Assembly: GCA_049325415.1 (NCBI GenBank)
Contig: JBMOLL010000102.1
Span: forward strand, 1 to 45,703
DNA length: 45,703 bases
Reading direction: 5' to 3'
DNA from: JBMOLL01 sp049325415
Lineage (GTDB): Bacteria > Bacteroidota > Bacteroidia > Bacteroidales > GCA-2748055
The translations under genes and the position numbers were made by a program. Within the stretch, counting starts at the first letter, position 1, and the number at the start of each line of letters is the position of its first letter. The notes beneath the pieces were generated by a model. That model ran no database searches. It was not told where the DNA came from and was given only the letters and a program-made list of their open reading frames with translations. Positions 1 to 7,891 of this stretch are shown here, one piece after another.

Positions 1-1
1 G

Positions 2-154
2 GGCTTCAGGCGCTGTGTCCTGGAAACGGGGAAGAGGCAGCCGGAGGCAATAAACCTGTATCTTAAGAATGGCTACGGACCCATTCCGAATTATGGTCAG
101 TATGCCGGGGTGGAAAACAGCCTGTGTTTCGGGAAAGTCATGGGCAGGGACTGA
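2..154 (+). CDS. GNAT-family N-acetyltransferase, C-terminal fragment
   Basis: This is the last 50 codons of a gene that begins before the window; the frame is open from base 2 to the TGA at 152-154. The fragment reads GFRRCVLETGKRQPEAI, then a segment with LYLKNGYGPIPNYG and a final ENSLCFGK. That is the usual end of a GNAT fold: a loop and helix that place an 'A(I/V)xLYxKxGY' segment beside acetyl-CoA, followed by the last beta strand (F-E/L-K type). The acyl-acceptor substrate cannot be told from this part. The next gene starts 120 bases downstream and appears to be a separate unit. Confidence 0.8.
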   Translation, partial: GFRRCVLETGKRQPEAINLYLKNGYGPIPNYGQYAGVENSLCFGKVMGRD

Positions 155-274
155 TGGTTACCGGCTGTTTTCTGCGTGACAGATGTTTTAGAAAACACCC
201 TTTAAAAAAGACAGAATATTTCAGGTCACGCAACCGGGAATTTCGTAATTTGATCTTGTCTAAAAAAAGACGAT

Positions 275-646
275 ATGAAACGGAACCTGATCAGGAATAT
301 TCTGGGAGGTTTGGGCTTCACAACAGCCCTGTTTATCTTCCAGGCATGCTACGGAACCCCCCAGGACCTGGAAATGGATATCCTCGTTGAGGGAAAGGTG
401 ACGTCGCAGGACAGCGGAACAGCTCTTCCCGGTATACGGGTGATGGTCGGCAACGATTATCAGACCCAGTACACCGATAACAGTGGCGTGTTTTCTTTTT
501 ATACCCTGAAGCAGGAGAATATTACCCTGCATTTCAGCGACCCGGATTCGATTATTGGAGGCTGGTATCATGAAAAGGATACCCTTATCCCGGGAAATGA
601 GGACTATTGTTTTCTGGACATTCAACTTGAAAAACAGGCAGAGTGA
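275..646 (+). CDS. Radical-SAM-associated putative lipoprotein (rSAM/lipoprotein system)
   Basis: A 123-residue precursor with an N-terminal basic and hydrophobic signal segment ending at Cys25 in the context FQACYGTPQD. The Cys-Tyr-Gly-Thr-Pro run followed by an 'EGKVTSQDSGTALPGIRV' segment is characteristic of the small Bacteroidota lipoproteins that sit next to a dedicated radical SAM protein (TIGR04134 type). The rest is one carboxypeptidase-regulatory-like beta-sandwich domain (about residues 38-118). The stop codon overlaps the start of the downstream radical SAM gene (ATGA), so the two are translationally coupled. The lipoprotein is presumably the substrate or partner of the enzyme; the modification is unknown. 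It is exported and probably lipid-anchored in the envelope. Confidence 0.85.
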   Translation: MKRNLIRNILGGLGFTTALFIFQACYGTPQDLEMDILVEGKVTSQDSGTALPGIRVMVGNDYQTQYTDNSGVFSFYTLKQENITLHFSDPDSIIGGWYHEKDTLIPGNEDYCFLDIQLEKQAE

Positions 647-1713
647 TGTTTACTTCCCTTGAAAAAGCGGCCTTCCGGAAGTTCAGGGATATGGAGACAA
701 AAAAGCATGAGCTCAGGTATCTTTTCTGGGAGTGTACCGTACGATGCAACCTGAATTGCCGTCACTGCGGAAGCGACTGCACGGCATTGGGTTCAGAGCC
801 GGATATGCCGCTGAAGGATTTCCTGGCTGCCCTGGATACGATCAGGGACCCTGCTCCCGATTTCCTCGTGGTTTTCACGGGTGGGGAGCCACTCCTGCGC
901 GACGATATCGAAGAAGCCGGCCTGGAGATCAGGAAAAGGGGCATGCGCTGGTCGCTCGTTACCAATGGTTACCTGTACGACCGACGCCGTCATAACAGCC
1001 TGCTGAATGCGGGCATGGGCGCCCTTACCATCAGTCTCGACGGACTCGAGGATTCGCATGGCTGGCTGAGGAACAAAAAGCTGGAATACTTCAGGGTACT
1101 GGAGGCGATCCGGCTTGCGGCCACCTCCCCCCGGCTCAACTTTGATGTGGTGACCTGTGTGAACAGCCGGAACCTCAAGGAACTTGATGAGCTGAAAGAT
1201 ATGTTGCTCAGGATGGGGGTAAAAGCCTGGCGCCTGTTTACCATCACACCGGTTGGGCGGGCCGCAGGAGATGCCGCGTTGCAGCTCACCGGCGACGAAT
1301 TCCTGGAGCTGATGGAATTTATCCGGAAGAGCAGGGAAGAGGGAACGATCGATGTGAAATTCAGCTGTGAGGGCTACACCGGAAGATATGAGAAAAAAGT
1401 CAGGGACGGGCGTTTCTTTTGCCGTGCGGGTATCCATATCGCTTCGGTTTTGATCGATGGCTCCATTTCAGCCTGTCCCAATGTCGACAGGTCGTTTGTG
1501 CAGGGAAATATCTACCGGGATAATTTTTACACCGTATGGCAGACGGAATTCGAGGTTTTCAGGGACCGGAGGTGGACAAGGACGGGAACCTGTGCCACCT
1601 GCCCCGAGTACGACGACTGTCTTGGCAATGGTTTCCATAACCGCCGGAAAAAGGATAATGCGTTACTGCTGTGTCATCATCATAAAATACTTGAGGGATC
1701 TCCGGGTGTTTAA
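643..1713 (+). CDS. Radical SAM/SPASM protein of the rSAM/lipoprotein system
   Basis: A 356-residue radical SAM enzyme. The 4Fe-4S/AdoMet motif CNLNCRHC gives Cys35, Cys39 and Cys42, with extra cysteines at 31 and 46; GGEP (80-83) follows. A C-terminal SPASM-type cysteine set is visible: Cys260, Cys278, Cys317, Cys320, Cys326 and Cys344, which in this family bind auxiliary Fe-S clusters. Length, cysteine layout and the adjacent lipoprotein fit the TIGR04133-type family that co-occurs with small lipoproteins in Bacteroidota. SPASM enzymes typically modify peptides or proteins, so a post-translational modification of the upstream gene product is the natural inference but is not shown. Start: ATG at 643 overlaps the upstream TGA; ATG 646 is an alternative. 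Confidence 0.9.
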   Translation: MMFTSLEKAAFRKFRDMETKKHELRYLFWECTVRCNLNCRHCGSDCTALGSEPDMPLKDFLAALDTIRDPAPDFLVVFTGGEPLLRDDIEEAGLEIRKRGMRWSLVTNGYLYDRRRHNSLLNAGMGALTISLDGLEDSHGWLRNKKLEYFRVLEAIRLAATSPRLNFDVVTCVNSRNLKELDELKDMLLRMGVKAWRLFTITPVGRAAGDAALQLTGDEFLELMEFIRKSREEGTIDVKFSCEGYTGRYEKKVRDGRFFCRAGIHIASVLIDGSISACPNVDRSFVQGNIYRDNFYTVWQTEFEVFRDRRWTRTGTCATCPEYDDCLGNGFHNRRKKDNALLLCHHHKILEGSPGV

Positions 1714-1824
1714 ACGGCACCCCGAATGAAACTTTACACGGGTACCGGAGTCCGGACAGTCTGGTTTTTATTGTACATTCAGGAGGAGACGTTTGCGGAA
1801 TCCCCCGAAATAAGAAAATTGGCT

Positions 1825-2454
1825 ATGAAGCATATACTGACCCTTACGATCATTACCCTGCTGTTGCTGAACCTCTCGTCGTGCGGCAACTGGATGTTTA
1901 CGGAAGTTCAGTGCCGGGAATTTGAATATGAAGGCGACCTCGTCTGGTATCCCGGAGAGGTGGGAGACACCCTCGTGTTCGTCAGCAGTACCGAACCGGA
2001 GATCAGGGCTGTCGTGGAACAAAAGTTTATCACCCACCATACCATGTACATTTCCGATACGGGTTGCTCGTGCTACGACACCTGGGGAATGGAACTTTCG
2101 GTAGGAGAGGACACCCTCCAGTACTGGGGGATCAGTAATTATATTTACGATCAGGCCTCCGACCAGTACAACAGGATTTATATCGGGATGGACGGAAGTT
2201 CCAGCGGATTTGCCGCAACAAGTGTGACCAGCTGCGAGGATACCCTGATCGGCGAGATCAGCTATACACTCGTCAGGAAATACACGAGGGAAGCCGCCGG
2301 CAACAACGAATTTATTACAGTCTTTACTGCACCGGCCATAGGGATAATCCGCCTCGAACGCTACGACGGCGCGGTTTGGGATAACAGCGACCTTACGGAA
2401 AAAGACAGCTACGGAATCGCCACCTTCGAATACGAAGAACTGACCTGCGACTGA
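1825..2454 (+). CDS. Lipoprotein of unknown function
   Basis: A 209-residue protein with a clear lipoprotein signal: MKH, a long hydrophobic stretch and LSSC, giving a mature N-terminal Cys in CGNWMFTEVQC. The open frame extends upstream to 1726, but ATG 1825 puts the signal peptide at the N-terminus and is preferred. The mature part is beta-rich, acidic and contains further cysteines (QCREF, CSCYDTW, TSCEDT, ELTCD), so disulfides are likely in the periplasm. No family is recognised. It starts about 110 bases after the radical SAM gene on the same strand, so it could be a third member of that cassette, but the gap makes this only a possibility. Confidence 0.75.
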   Translation: MKHILTLTIITLLLLNLSSCGNWMFTEVQCREFEYEGDLVWYPGEVGDTLVFVSSTEPEIRAVVEQKFITHHTMYISDTGCSCYDTWGMELSVGEDTLQYWGISNYIYDQASDQYNRIYIGMDGSSSGFAATSVTSCEDTLIGEISYTLVRKYTREAAGNNEFITVFTAPAIGIIRLERYDGAVWDNSDLTEKDSYGIATFEYEELTCD

Positions 2455-2660
2455 GCCTGTCCCGGTTTTCCTGAAGCGCTGATTTATTGGAAACCCGCGG
2501 TTCCGCGAAAAACCTGCAAAGAGAATATTTATTGTATTTGGGATTGCCCGTTCCCCGGCGTCCCGCGTCTCGTAATAAAGACACAAAAGGTTATCGCTAA
2601 GGCCCAAAGGCACCAAGGCGCAAAGCATCAGGGGCAAAATTAACTTCCCCGTCACCCACC

Positions 2661-2688
2661 GCCCTCCGTAGCTAAAGCGAAGGAGGGC
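2661..2688. repeat. REP-like palindromic element, isolated copy
   Basis: A 28-nt unit with perfect 7-bp arms GCCCTCC and GGAGGGC around GTAGCTAAAGCGAA. It is nearly identical to the three tandem copies that follow about 100 bases later. It is flanked by GTCAC on both sides. Confidence 0.7.
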
Positions 2689-2786
2689 GTCACTTATAAG
2701 GCTAAGGCTAAGGTTGAGGTTGAGGTTTAGATTACTTAACTTATTTTCCAATGCACTAACTTTTTTCCTGTCACCCTCCGCCCTCC

Positions 2787-2890
2787 GCCCTCCGTAGCTA
2801 CAGCGAAGGAGGGCATCACTCTCCGCCCTCCGTAGCCAAAGCGAAGGAGGGCATCACTCTCCGCCCTCCGTAGCCAAAGCGAAGGAGGGC
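2787..2890. repeat. Tandem array of three REP-like palindromes, 38-bp period
   Basis: Units start at 2787, 2825 and 2863. Each is a 28-nt palindrome (arms GCCCTCC/GGAGGGC, centre GTAGC-YAMAGCGAA), and units are separated by an identical 10-nt spacer ATCACTCTCC. Because spacers do not vary, this is a tandem repeat of a palindromic element and not a CRISPR array. Each unit can fold as a short GC-rich hairpin in DNA or RNA. Confidence 0.85.
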
Positions 2891-2984
2891 ATCACTCCTC
2901 ACTCGTCTCACCCCCTCACTTTTTTCCCCCTCACTTTTTTCCCCCTCACCCCGTACAAGCTATCATTTTTCTTTTTACCTTTAC

Positions 2985-3003
2985 AAACCAAACGGTCGGT
3001 TTA
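2985..3003. promoter_or_regulatory. Putative TetR operator before the tetR-type gene
   Basis: The imperfect palindrome AAACCAAACGGTCGGTTTA abuts the start codon at 3003. Read on the other strand it contains ACCGACCG, the same half-site as the better palindrome at 3620-3641 ahead of the ABC genes. A -7-like TACCTTTA lies at 2976-2983, so a bound repressor would cover the promoter or start site. Autoregulation is the inference. Confidence 0.55.
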
Positions 3004-3605
3004 TGACAGCAACGAAGGAGCACATACTCAGAACAGCCCTGATCCTCTTCCTGCAGAAGAGCTACCGTGATGTGACCATGAGTGAGATTGTGGAGAAGAC
3101 CGGGCTGTCGAAGGGGGCCTTTTACCATTATTTTAAAGGGAAGGAAGAGCTTTTCAGGGAGATCGTGAATCTGTTCCTGTCGATGGGATCGGTGAATTAT
3201 GAGCATTTCAGCAAAGAAAGCCTGGAGCTGTTCTTTCATCAGTACATAGAGCACCTCGATGCCTCCATGCAGCAACTTGCCAGCCTGGTTTCGGAATCGG
3301 GATCCGGCAGTTTAAACTTTAATTTCTTTTTTATCATGTTCGAGGCAGCTTCACGCTTTCCCGATTTTCTTGAGCAGGAACTGCAGATCTATAAAAAGGA
3401 TCTTGAGGTATGGAAGGAAAGGATCGCAGAAGCCAGGAAAAAAGGGGAGATCCGTTCGGTTTCGGGGGATGAGGAGCTTGCCAGGCTCTTCCTTTTTTGC
3501 AATGACGGGGTTTTTATCCGCTTTCTGAATGATGAGAAAAAAGGACAGTTCAGGGATTACCTCGAAGAAACCTATCAAACGATATACAATAATATCAAAA
3601 GCTGA
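3003..3605 (+). CDS. TetR/AcrR-family transcriptional regulator
   Basis: A 200-residue protein with an N-terminal TetR helix-turn-helix: residues 25-50 include TMSEIVEKTGLS followed by KGAFYHYFKGKEEL, the classic recognition-helix signature. The remaining ~150 residues are helical and variable, as expected for the ligand-binding/dimerisation domain; the ligand is not predictable. The gene precedes an ABC-2 exporter pair on the same strand. Related operator-like sequences lie directly before this gene and before the exporter, so it most likely represses both itself and the exporter until an inducer binds. Confidence 0.92.
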   Translation: MTATKEHILRTALILFLQKSYRDVTMSEIVEKTGLSKGAFYHYFKGKEELFREIVNLFLSMGSVNYEHFSKESLELFFHQYIEHLDASMQQLASLVSESGSGSLNFNFFFIMFEAASRFPDFLEQELQIYKKDLEVWKERIAEARKKGEIRSVSGDEELARLFLFCNDGVFIRFLNDEKKGQFRDYLEETYQTIYNNIKS

Positions 3606-3619
3606 TTTTTTTTGCCGGA

Positions 3620-3641
3620 ATACCGACCGAATGTTCGGTAT
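3620..3641. promoter_or_regulatory. Putative TetR operator before the ABC exporter genes
   Basis: A 22-bp inverted repeat with 7-bp perfect arms ATACCGA and TCGGTAT around CCGAATGT. It sits 31 bases ahead of the ATPase start codon and shares ACCGACCG with the site in front of the TetR gene. Confidence 0.65.
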
Positions 3642-3671
3642 GTTTTTTATAAGCGATTAAAAATTTACGGG

Positions 3672-4595
3672 ATGAATGAAATAATCAGAACAGAGCACCT
3701 GACCAAGCAGTACCGGGAAGTGACGGCCGTATCGGATCTTTCGATCAGTGTGGGGAAAGGGGAGATCTATGGTTTCCTGGGGCTCAACGGGGCGGGAAAA
3801 ACGACAACGATCCGGATGCTGCTGGGCATGATCTCGGCCACTTCCGGAAAGGCTTACATCAACGGGAAAGCTGTGAGTTCAGGCAACACCGACCTCTGGG
3901 AAGAGATCGGCTACCTGGTGGAGATCCCCTATGCCTATCCCGATCTGACGGTTAAGGAAAACCTGGAGATCTTCAGACGGATGAGGGGATTGAATGATAA
4001 ACAAGCGGTTGCTTCCATAATCGACCGTTTAAAACTGTCGCCCTATGCCGGACGAAAGGCCAGGCAACTGTCGCTGGGCAATGCACAGCGTCTCGGACTG
4101 GCAAAGGCACTTATGCACAATCCCCGGATCCTGATCCTCGATGAACCGGCCAACGGCCTTGATCCTGCCGGAATTTATGAGATCAGGGAAATGCTGGCCG
4201 ACCTGGCTCACAACCAGGGGGTGACAGTTTTTATTTCCAGTCATATCCTGGGAGAGATATCCCGCGTTGCCAGCCGTATCGGGATAATTCACGAAGGAAA
4301 ACTGGTCACCGAACTGGGAACAGCCCAGCTCGAATCCCTTTTTCGTAAACAGCTGCTTGCCGGTACCTGCGACAATACCGCTGCGGCAGCGGTGCTGGAG
4401 GGGGCCGGGATTAACCATACGCTTTCAGAGGAGGGCGAATTGCTCATTACACGGCCCGATCTGCTGGCTCATCCGGAACAGCTGACCCTGCTTCTAACCG
4501 CGAAAGGCCTTCCCCCTGTCAAGCTGAGTGTTGTGGAAGAAGACCTGGAGAGTTTTTTCCTCAGAACGATCGGATTAAAAAAAATACCATCATGA
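3672..4595 (+). CDS. ABC transporter ATP-binding protein (ABC-2 exporter type)
   Basis: A 307-residue ATPase that would energise the membrane protein encoded next. Walker A is GLNGAGKTT (37-45), the signature motif LSLGN (133-137), Walker B ILILDEP (153-159) and the switch His191 in ISSHI. The C-terminal ~90 residues are an extra domain of the kind seen in BcrA/CcmA-like drug or lantibiotic exporters. The frame is open from 3612, but ATG 3672 begins the normal 'MNEIIRTEHLTKQY' N-terminus and the upstream part overlaps the operator. The stop overlaps the permease start by four bases (ATGA). Substrate unknown; bacitracin/peptide export or self-protection is common in this class. Confidence 0.92.
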   Translation: MNEIIRTEHLTKQYREVTAVSDLSISVGKGEIYGFLGLNGAGKTTTIRMLLGMISATSGKAYINGKAVSSGNTDLWEEIGYLVEIPYAYPDLTVKENLEIFRRMRGLNDKQAVASIIDRLKLSPYAGRKARQLSLGNAQRLGLAKALMHNPRILILDEPANGLDPAGIYEIREMLADLAHNQGVTVFISSHILGEISRVASRIGIIHEGKLVTELGTAQLESLFRKQLLAGTCDNTAAAAVLEGAGINHTLSEEGELLITRPDLLAHPEQLTLLLTAKGLPPVKLSVVEEDLESFFLRTIGLKKIPS

Positions 4596-5374
4596 AAAAA
4601 TATACAGCTGCCCTGTGGGCCGAATCATTAAAAGTGCGCAAATCAGGCATATTCATTGCCACCGTGTTTGTTTTTACGCTTATCCCCCTTATGCTGGGGC
4701 TGATCATGTATATTGCAGCAAATCCGTCGATTGCCGACAAGCTGGGCATCATCGGGACCAAGGCGGAATTGTTCGGGGCAAGCAACTGGATTGGCTATAT
4801 CCTTCTTCTGAACCAGACGATAGCGGTTATCGGGCTGATCGGCTTTGGTTTTGTCACCACCTGGGTTTTCGGGCGCGAGCACAGCGACCGCACGCTCAAG
4901 GATATCCTGGCACTGCCGGTACCCCGCGGTACGATTGTGATGGCCAAACTTACGGTTACGGCGCTCTGGTGTATGGTTCTGGCTATTGTGCTTTATCTGG
5001 CCGCCTTCCTTCTGGGAAAGGGGATAGGGATCCCGGGCTGGTCGGCCGCCCTCTGGAAAAACTTCACATACGGTTATTTCACAGCTGTTCTGCTAACCCT
5101 TCTTCTCTCGACGCCGGTAGCATGGATTACCGGTCTGAGCAGGGGGCTTATTGCACCGCTCGGCTTTGTGATACTTACCATGATCATCGGCCAGTTCACG
5201 GCCGTCATCGGCCTTGGTCCCTATTTTCCGTGGACGGTGCCCGGACTGTTTGCCAGCGGAGCCAGCGGTCCCGGTATGCAAACCGGTATCGTCAGTTATA
5301 CCTTACTGGGCCTTACCTTTGCCGCGGGATTATTTCTGACCCTTGTCTGGTGGCAAAAAGCAGACCACCACTGA
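4592..5374 (+). CDS. ABC-2 type permease subunit
   Basis: A 260-residue integral membrane protein with about six hydrophobic segments, beginning MKKYTAALWAESLKVRKS. The cytoplasmic segment FGREHSDRTLKDILALPVPR is the 'E-h-x-x-x-T-h-K-x-h-L-x-x-P-h-x-R' coupling region typical of ABC-2 permeases (BcrB/NatB group). It is translationally coupled to the ATPase gene by an ATGA overlap, so the two subunits form the exporter. Probably controlled by the TetR regulator upstream. Confidence 0.9.
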   Translation: MKKYTAALWAESLKVRKSGIFIATVFVFTLIPLMLGLIMYIAANPSIADKLGIIGTKAELFGASNWIGYILLLNQTIAVIGLIGFGFVTTWVFGREHSDRTLKDILALPVPRGTIVMAKLTVTALWCMVLAIVLYLAAFLLGKGIGIPGWSAALWKNFTYGYFTAVLLTLLLSTPVAWITGLSRGLIAPLGFVILTMIIGQFTAVIGLGPYFPWTVPGLFASGASGPGMQTGIVSYTLLGLTFAAGLFLTLVWWQKADHH

Positions 5375-5424
5375 CCTTATTCTTATTGTGGCCTGATCAG
5401 GTATTCTGACCGTTCTTCGTTCTT

Positions 5425-5474
5425 CGTAAGCTATGGTTGAAAAGTTCACAAGTAATTAACAACCGTAGCTTGCG
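5425..5474. repeat. Long imperfect inverted repeat downstream of the ABC operon
   Basis: Arms CGTAAGCTATGGTTG (5425-5439) and CAACCGTAGCTTGCG (5460-5474) pair over 15 positions; the two mismatches are G-U pairs in RNA, with a 20-nt loop. There is no T-run after it, so it is not a standard terminator. It may be a processing or stability element or a REP-like repeat. Confidence 0.6.
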
Positions 5475-5573
5475 TATCTCCATTTCAGATTCTATCTTTA
5501 TATAGATTGGCAGCCAGTACTTTGAGGGACTTGATTGCCCCCGGGGCAGTTGCCAGCCATCCTGAAATGATCT

Positions 5574-6269
5574 ATGAAGAGGAGTTTACGAAGATTCAGC
5601 CTTCGGGCAGCCTGTGTGCTTACTGCATTACTTCTGATTCTGGCAGCCCGGGCCTGCGTGGACAAAAACGATTATACGGGTCCTGAAGCCGGGATTATTT
5701 TTTCCCTTAATGACACGCTTGTGGAACCTGTCACTTATACTTCTACAGGCCGTATTGGTGTGTACGAACTAAAAATTGACGCTGATTCTGTTCCCGATAT
5801 CATTTTCAAGGTGGAGGAATTTCAGCTCGGAAGAGAATACACAAAATATTGCGAAGTGAGTCCCGGAGATGGCTATGTGCTTTTTATTCAGAACGGAACA
5901 CAACACACTTTCAGCGAATATGAAGGGCCTGATACCATTTTTGTGAATTCGAGTTCCAAACCGGTAAAAATCCCCAGGATCCTGGGACGTAACGATACCA
6001 TCCCTGCGAACTCCAGTTTCACGGCCTTACCGTTAAAACTGACCTACCATGAGGATAACAGATTTCAGTTGCAGTCATGGACCACTACGATCAGCAACTG
6101 GATCAGTATGGATGAGAAATACATCGGTTTGTATAATTCGGAAAATGAGATCCTGGTCTGGGTGAAGATCAGCGTGCCCGGCTACAACAGCCTGATCCTT
6201 CATTCCTGTTGTTTTGTTGAACACTCGGAATACCAGGTGGTCGATGAAGTGGAAAACGGAAGGGAGTGA
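5574..6269 (+). CDS. Secreted protein or lipoprotein of unknown function
   Basis: A 231-residue protein beginning with a strongly basic MKRSLRRFSLRAAC, a hydrophobic core and LAARACVDKNDY, where Cys28 could be lipidated although the lipobox is imperfect. The mature part is predicted to be beta-rich with several FxVxEFxxG-type strands and a two-cysteine pair (HSCCFVEH) near the end. No family is recognised. It stands alone in a run of lipoprotein genes; the next gene starts 67 bases later. Confidence 0.7.
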   Translation: MKRSLRRFSLRAACVLTALLLILAARACVDKNDYTGPEAGIIFSLNDTLVEPVTYTSTGRIGVYELKIDADSVPDIIFKVEEFQLGREYTKYCEVSPGDGYVLFIQNGTQHTFSEYEGPDTIFVNSSSKPVKIPRILGRNDTIPANSSFTALPLKLTYHEDNRFQLQSWTTTISNWISMDEKYIGLYNSENEILVWVKISVPGYNSLILHSCCFVEHSEYQVVDEVENGRE

Positions 6270-6336
6270 GCAGGAAGGCTTTCGGGTAAGCGTAGCAGGA
6301 ATAATTCGTGAATTTCCGCACTAATAAATATATCGT

Positions 6337-7104
6337 ATGAGAAGTTCCGTTTATTTTCCAAAGGCAATGTATCTTTTGCCAGCCATTGTTTTACTGACGA
6401 GCTGTCTTTCAAGTAAATATATCCCGCCAGCCGATCATTACGCTCTTATCAGGGGATTTGAGCATATCCGTCAGGGTGAGGAACTGCTGCTTACCAAGGG
6501 TGTGATCAGCAGGGATTCAAAGTTTATTGACATCTACAAAATCGACAGTCAGTTTGTTTCCATGCTTAAACCGGTTTACGAGCTTCGGATTGCACCGGGG
6601 AAACATATGATTTATGCGCACTGCAAACTGGGCCAGAAACACTGGCAGGTGGAAAAATACGACTCTCTAACGGTTGAGGTGAATGAGGGAGAGACCTGGT
6701 ATCTCGACTGTTCGCCGGCATCGCTTTTTCTTTCTGAAGAACCTCCTGTTGAGGATTTCTCCTGGCAGAAAGAAAAGGACTATATAAAATTTTATGACGG
6801 AGAGAGGCGTGATCCTTCCGAAGTAGCCCGGCTTAAGTTCAATGAACATGTGCATGTGTGGGTCGATAAAAAAGAGTTTACAATGAACGGGAAGAAATAT
6901 GAGGGGATCGAATTTTTACCTGGAGATTACAGTCTGAAACTGGGTTATATCATGATGGACGGTTACATCTCACAGGATTTTATAAACAGTGAATGGAAGG
7001 CTGTGGCGGGTCATATCTATACGATCAGGGAAAAGGAGCCTATATATGTCGGCAATGTCAGGGTGAAGAACTGGGAGATGGAAATTCTGGACAACCCGGA
7101 ATGA
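6337..7104 (+). CDS. Lipoprotein with two similar beta modules
   Basis: A 255-residue lipoprotein: hydrophobic signal followed by LLTSC (Cys23). The mature sequence seems to contain two comparable modules. The first (about 35-130) has ALIRGFE, then a 'YELRIAPGKHMIYAHC' strand pair and VEVNEGETWYLDC; the second (about 165-245) has ARLKFNEH, GIEFLPGDYSLKLGY and 'VAGHIYTIRE'. The 'PGxhxhxh...GxxYxh' pattern resembles DUF2846/PEGA-like domains in bacterial lipoproteins, often of unknown envelope function. The family link is by pattern only. Confidence 0.7.
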   Translation: MRSSVYFPKAMYLLPAIVLLTSCLSSKYIPPADHYALIRGFEHIRQGEELLLTKGVISRDSKFIDIYKIDSQFVSMLKPVYELRIAPGKHMIYAHCKLGQKHWQVEKYDSLTVEVNEGETWYLDCSPASLFLSEEPPVEDFSWQKEKDYIKFYDGERRDPSEVARLKFNEHVHVWVDKKEFTMNGKKYEGIEFLPGDYSLKLGYIMMDGYISQDFINSEWKAVAGHIYTIREKEPIYVGNVRVKNWEMEILDNPE

Positions 7105-7185
7105 TAAGCAGAAAGCAAACTTTTTGCATTACAGGCTGTTCTGCTACTGTTGAAACACCTTATCGAAAAACGCCGGCTGCTGAAT

Positions 7186-7731
7186 ATGAAAATCTGTATT
7201 TCAATCCTCAGGGGAATTAATGTTAGCGGGAAAAGGGTGATCAGGATGGAGATGCTGCGTGACCTTTTTGCTGAACAGGGTTTTTCGGATATCACCACCT
7301 ATATACAGAGCGGCAATGTGATCTTCCGGAGCAGTGAAAATGATACGGAAAAGATCAGTAAAGGGATTTCAGGGCTCATTCTTGAAAGAACCGGTCATTC
7401 AGTTCCTGTCATCACCCTGGGAAAAGATGAGCTCAGGGAGATAATCCGCAGCAATCCCTACGCCGACGATCCGGATAAATTCCCGGATTTCATGCATCTT
7501 ACCTTCCTCACCGGGCTTCCGTCGGAGGAGGCCGTCCGGAAAACGCTGTCCTTTTCCTATCCACCAGATCAGTTCTGCTTTGCCGGAAGGGTGGTCTATC
7601 TTTACTGCCCGGGAGGCTATGGAAAAACTGTTTTGAACAACAGTTTCTTCGAAAAAAACCTGAAGCTTACGGCAACTACCCGGAACTGGAAGACGGGCAG
7701 GGAGCTGCTCCGGATTGCTGAAAGCCTTTGA
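7186..7731 (+). CDS. DUF1697 family protein
   Basis: A 181-residue cytosolic protein. Features of DUF1697 are clear: the N-terminal ISILRGINVSGKR (normally 'LLRGINVGG'), MEMLRDLFAEQGFSDITTYI leading to QSGNVIF, a central 'LTFL' strand, and the C-terminal LNNSFFEKNLKLTATTRNWKT. The biochemical role of the family is not established. The frame is open from 7150, but ATG 7186 gives the standard N-terminus. Confidence 0.9.
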   Translation: MKICISILRGINVSGKRVIRMEMLRDLFAEQGFSDITTYIQSGNVIFRSSENDTEKISKGISGLILERTGHSVPVITLGKDELREIIRSNPYADDPDKFPDFMHLTFLTGLPSEEAVRKTLSFSYPPDQFCFAGRVVYLYCPGGYGKTVLNNSFFEKNLKLTATTRNWKTGRELLRIAESL

Positions 7732-7891
7732 TGAGGGCAAAAGGGGGATGCTTCCCCTGTCTTATTGCCGGCTGCGCATAATTCTGCTGAACAGTATTTT
7801 TTTGTTCCGCGATTTTGGGTTACATTTAGTCAGCGTTCTTTTTTGCAGAAGCGGCCCTGTCCGCCTGTTTTGTCTCATCAACACCTGCCTT

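Larger units (their letters stand above)
2455..3002. other. Gene-free region with palindromic and low-complexity repeats
   Basis: This 548-base interval has no convincing gene; the long minus-strand open frame through it is in low-complexity repeat sequence. It holds four copies of a 28-nt palindromic element (2661, 2787, 2825, 2863), a short hexamer run (GCTAAG twice, then GTTGAG twice, 2699-2722), a pyrimidine-rich stretch with repeated CCCCCTCACTTTTTT units (about 2911-2950), and the promoter/operator region of the TetR gene at its right end. Confidence 0.7.

Noticed and set aside
1768..2751. Long minus-strand open frame opposite the lipoprotein and into the repeats
   Set aside because: It covers a well-supported plus-strand lipoprotein and runs into low-complexity repeat sequence.
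2787..2890. Possible CRISPR array
   Set aside because: The 10-nt spacers are identical and too short, and no cas gene is near; it is a tandem palindromic repeat.
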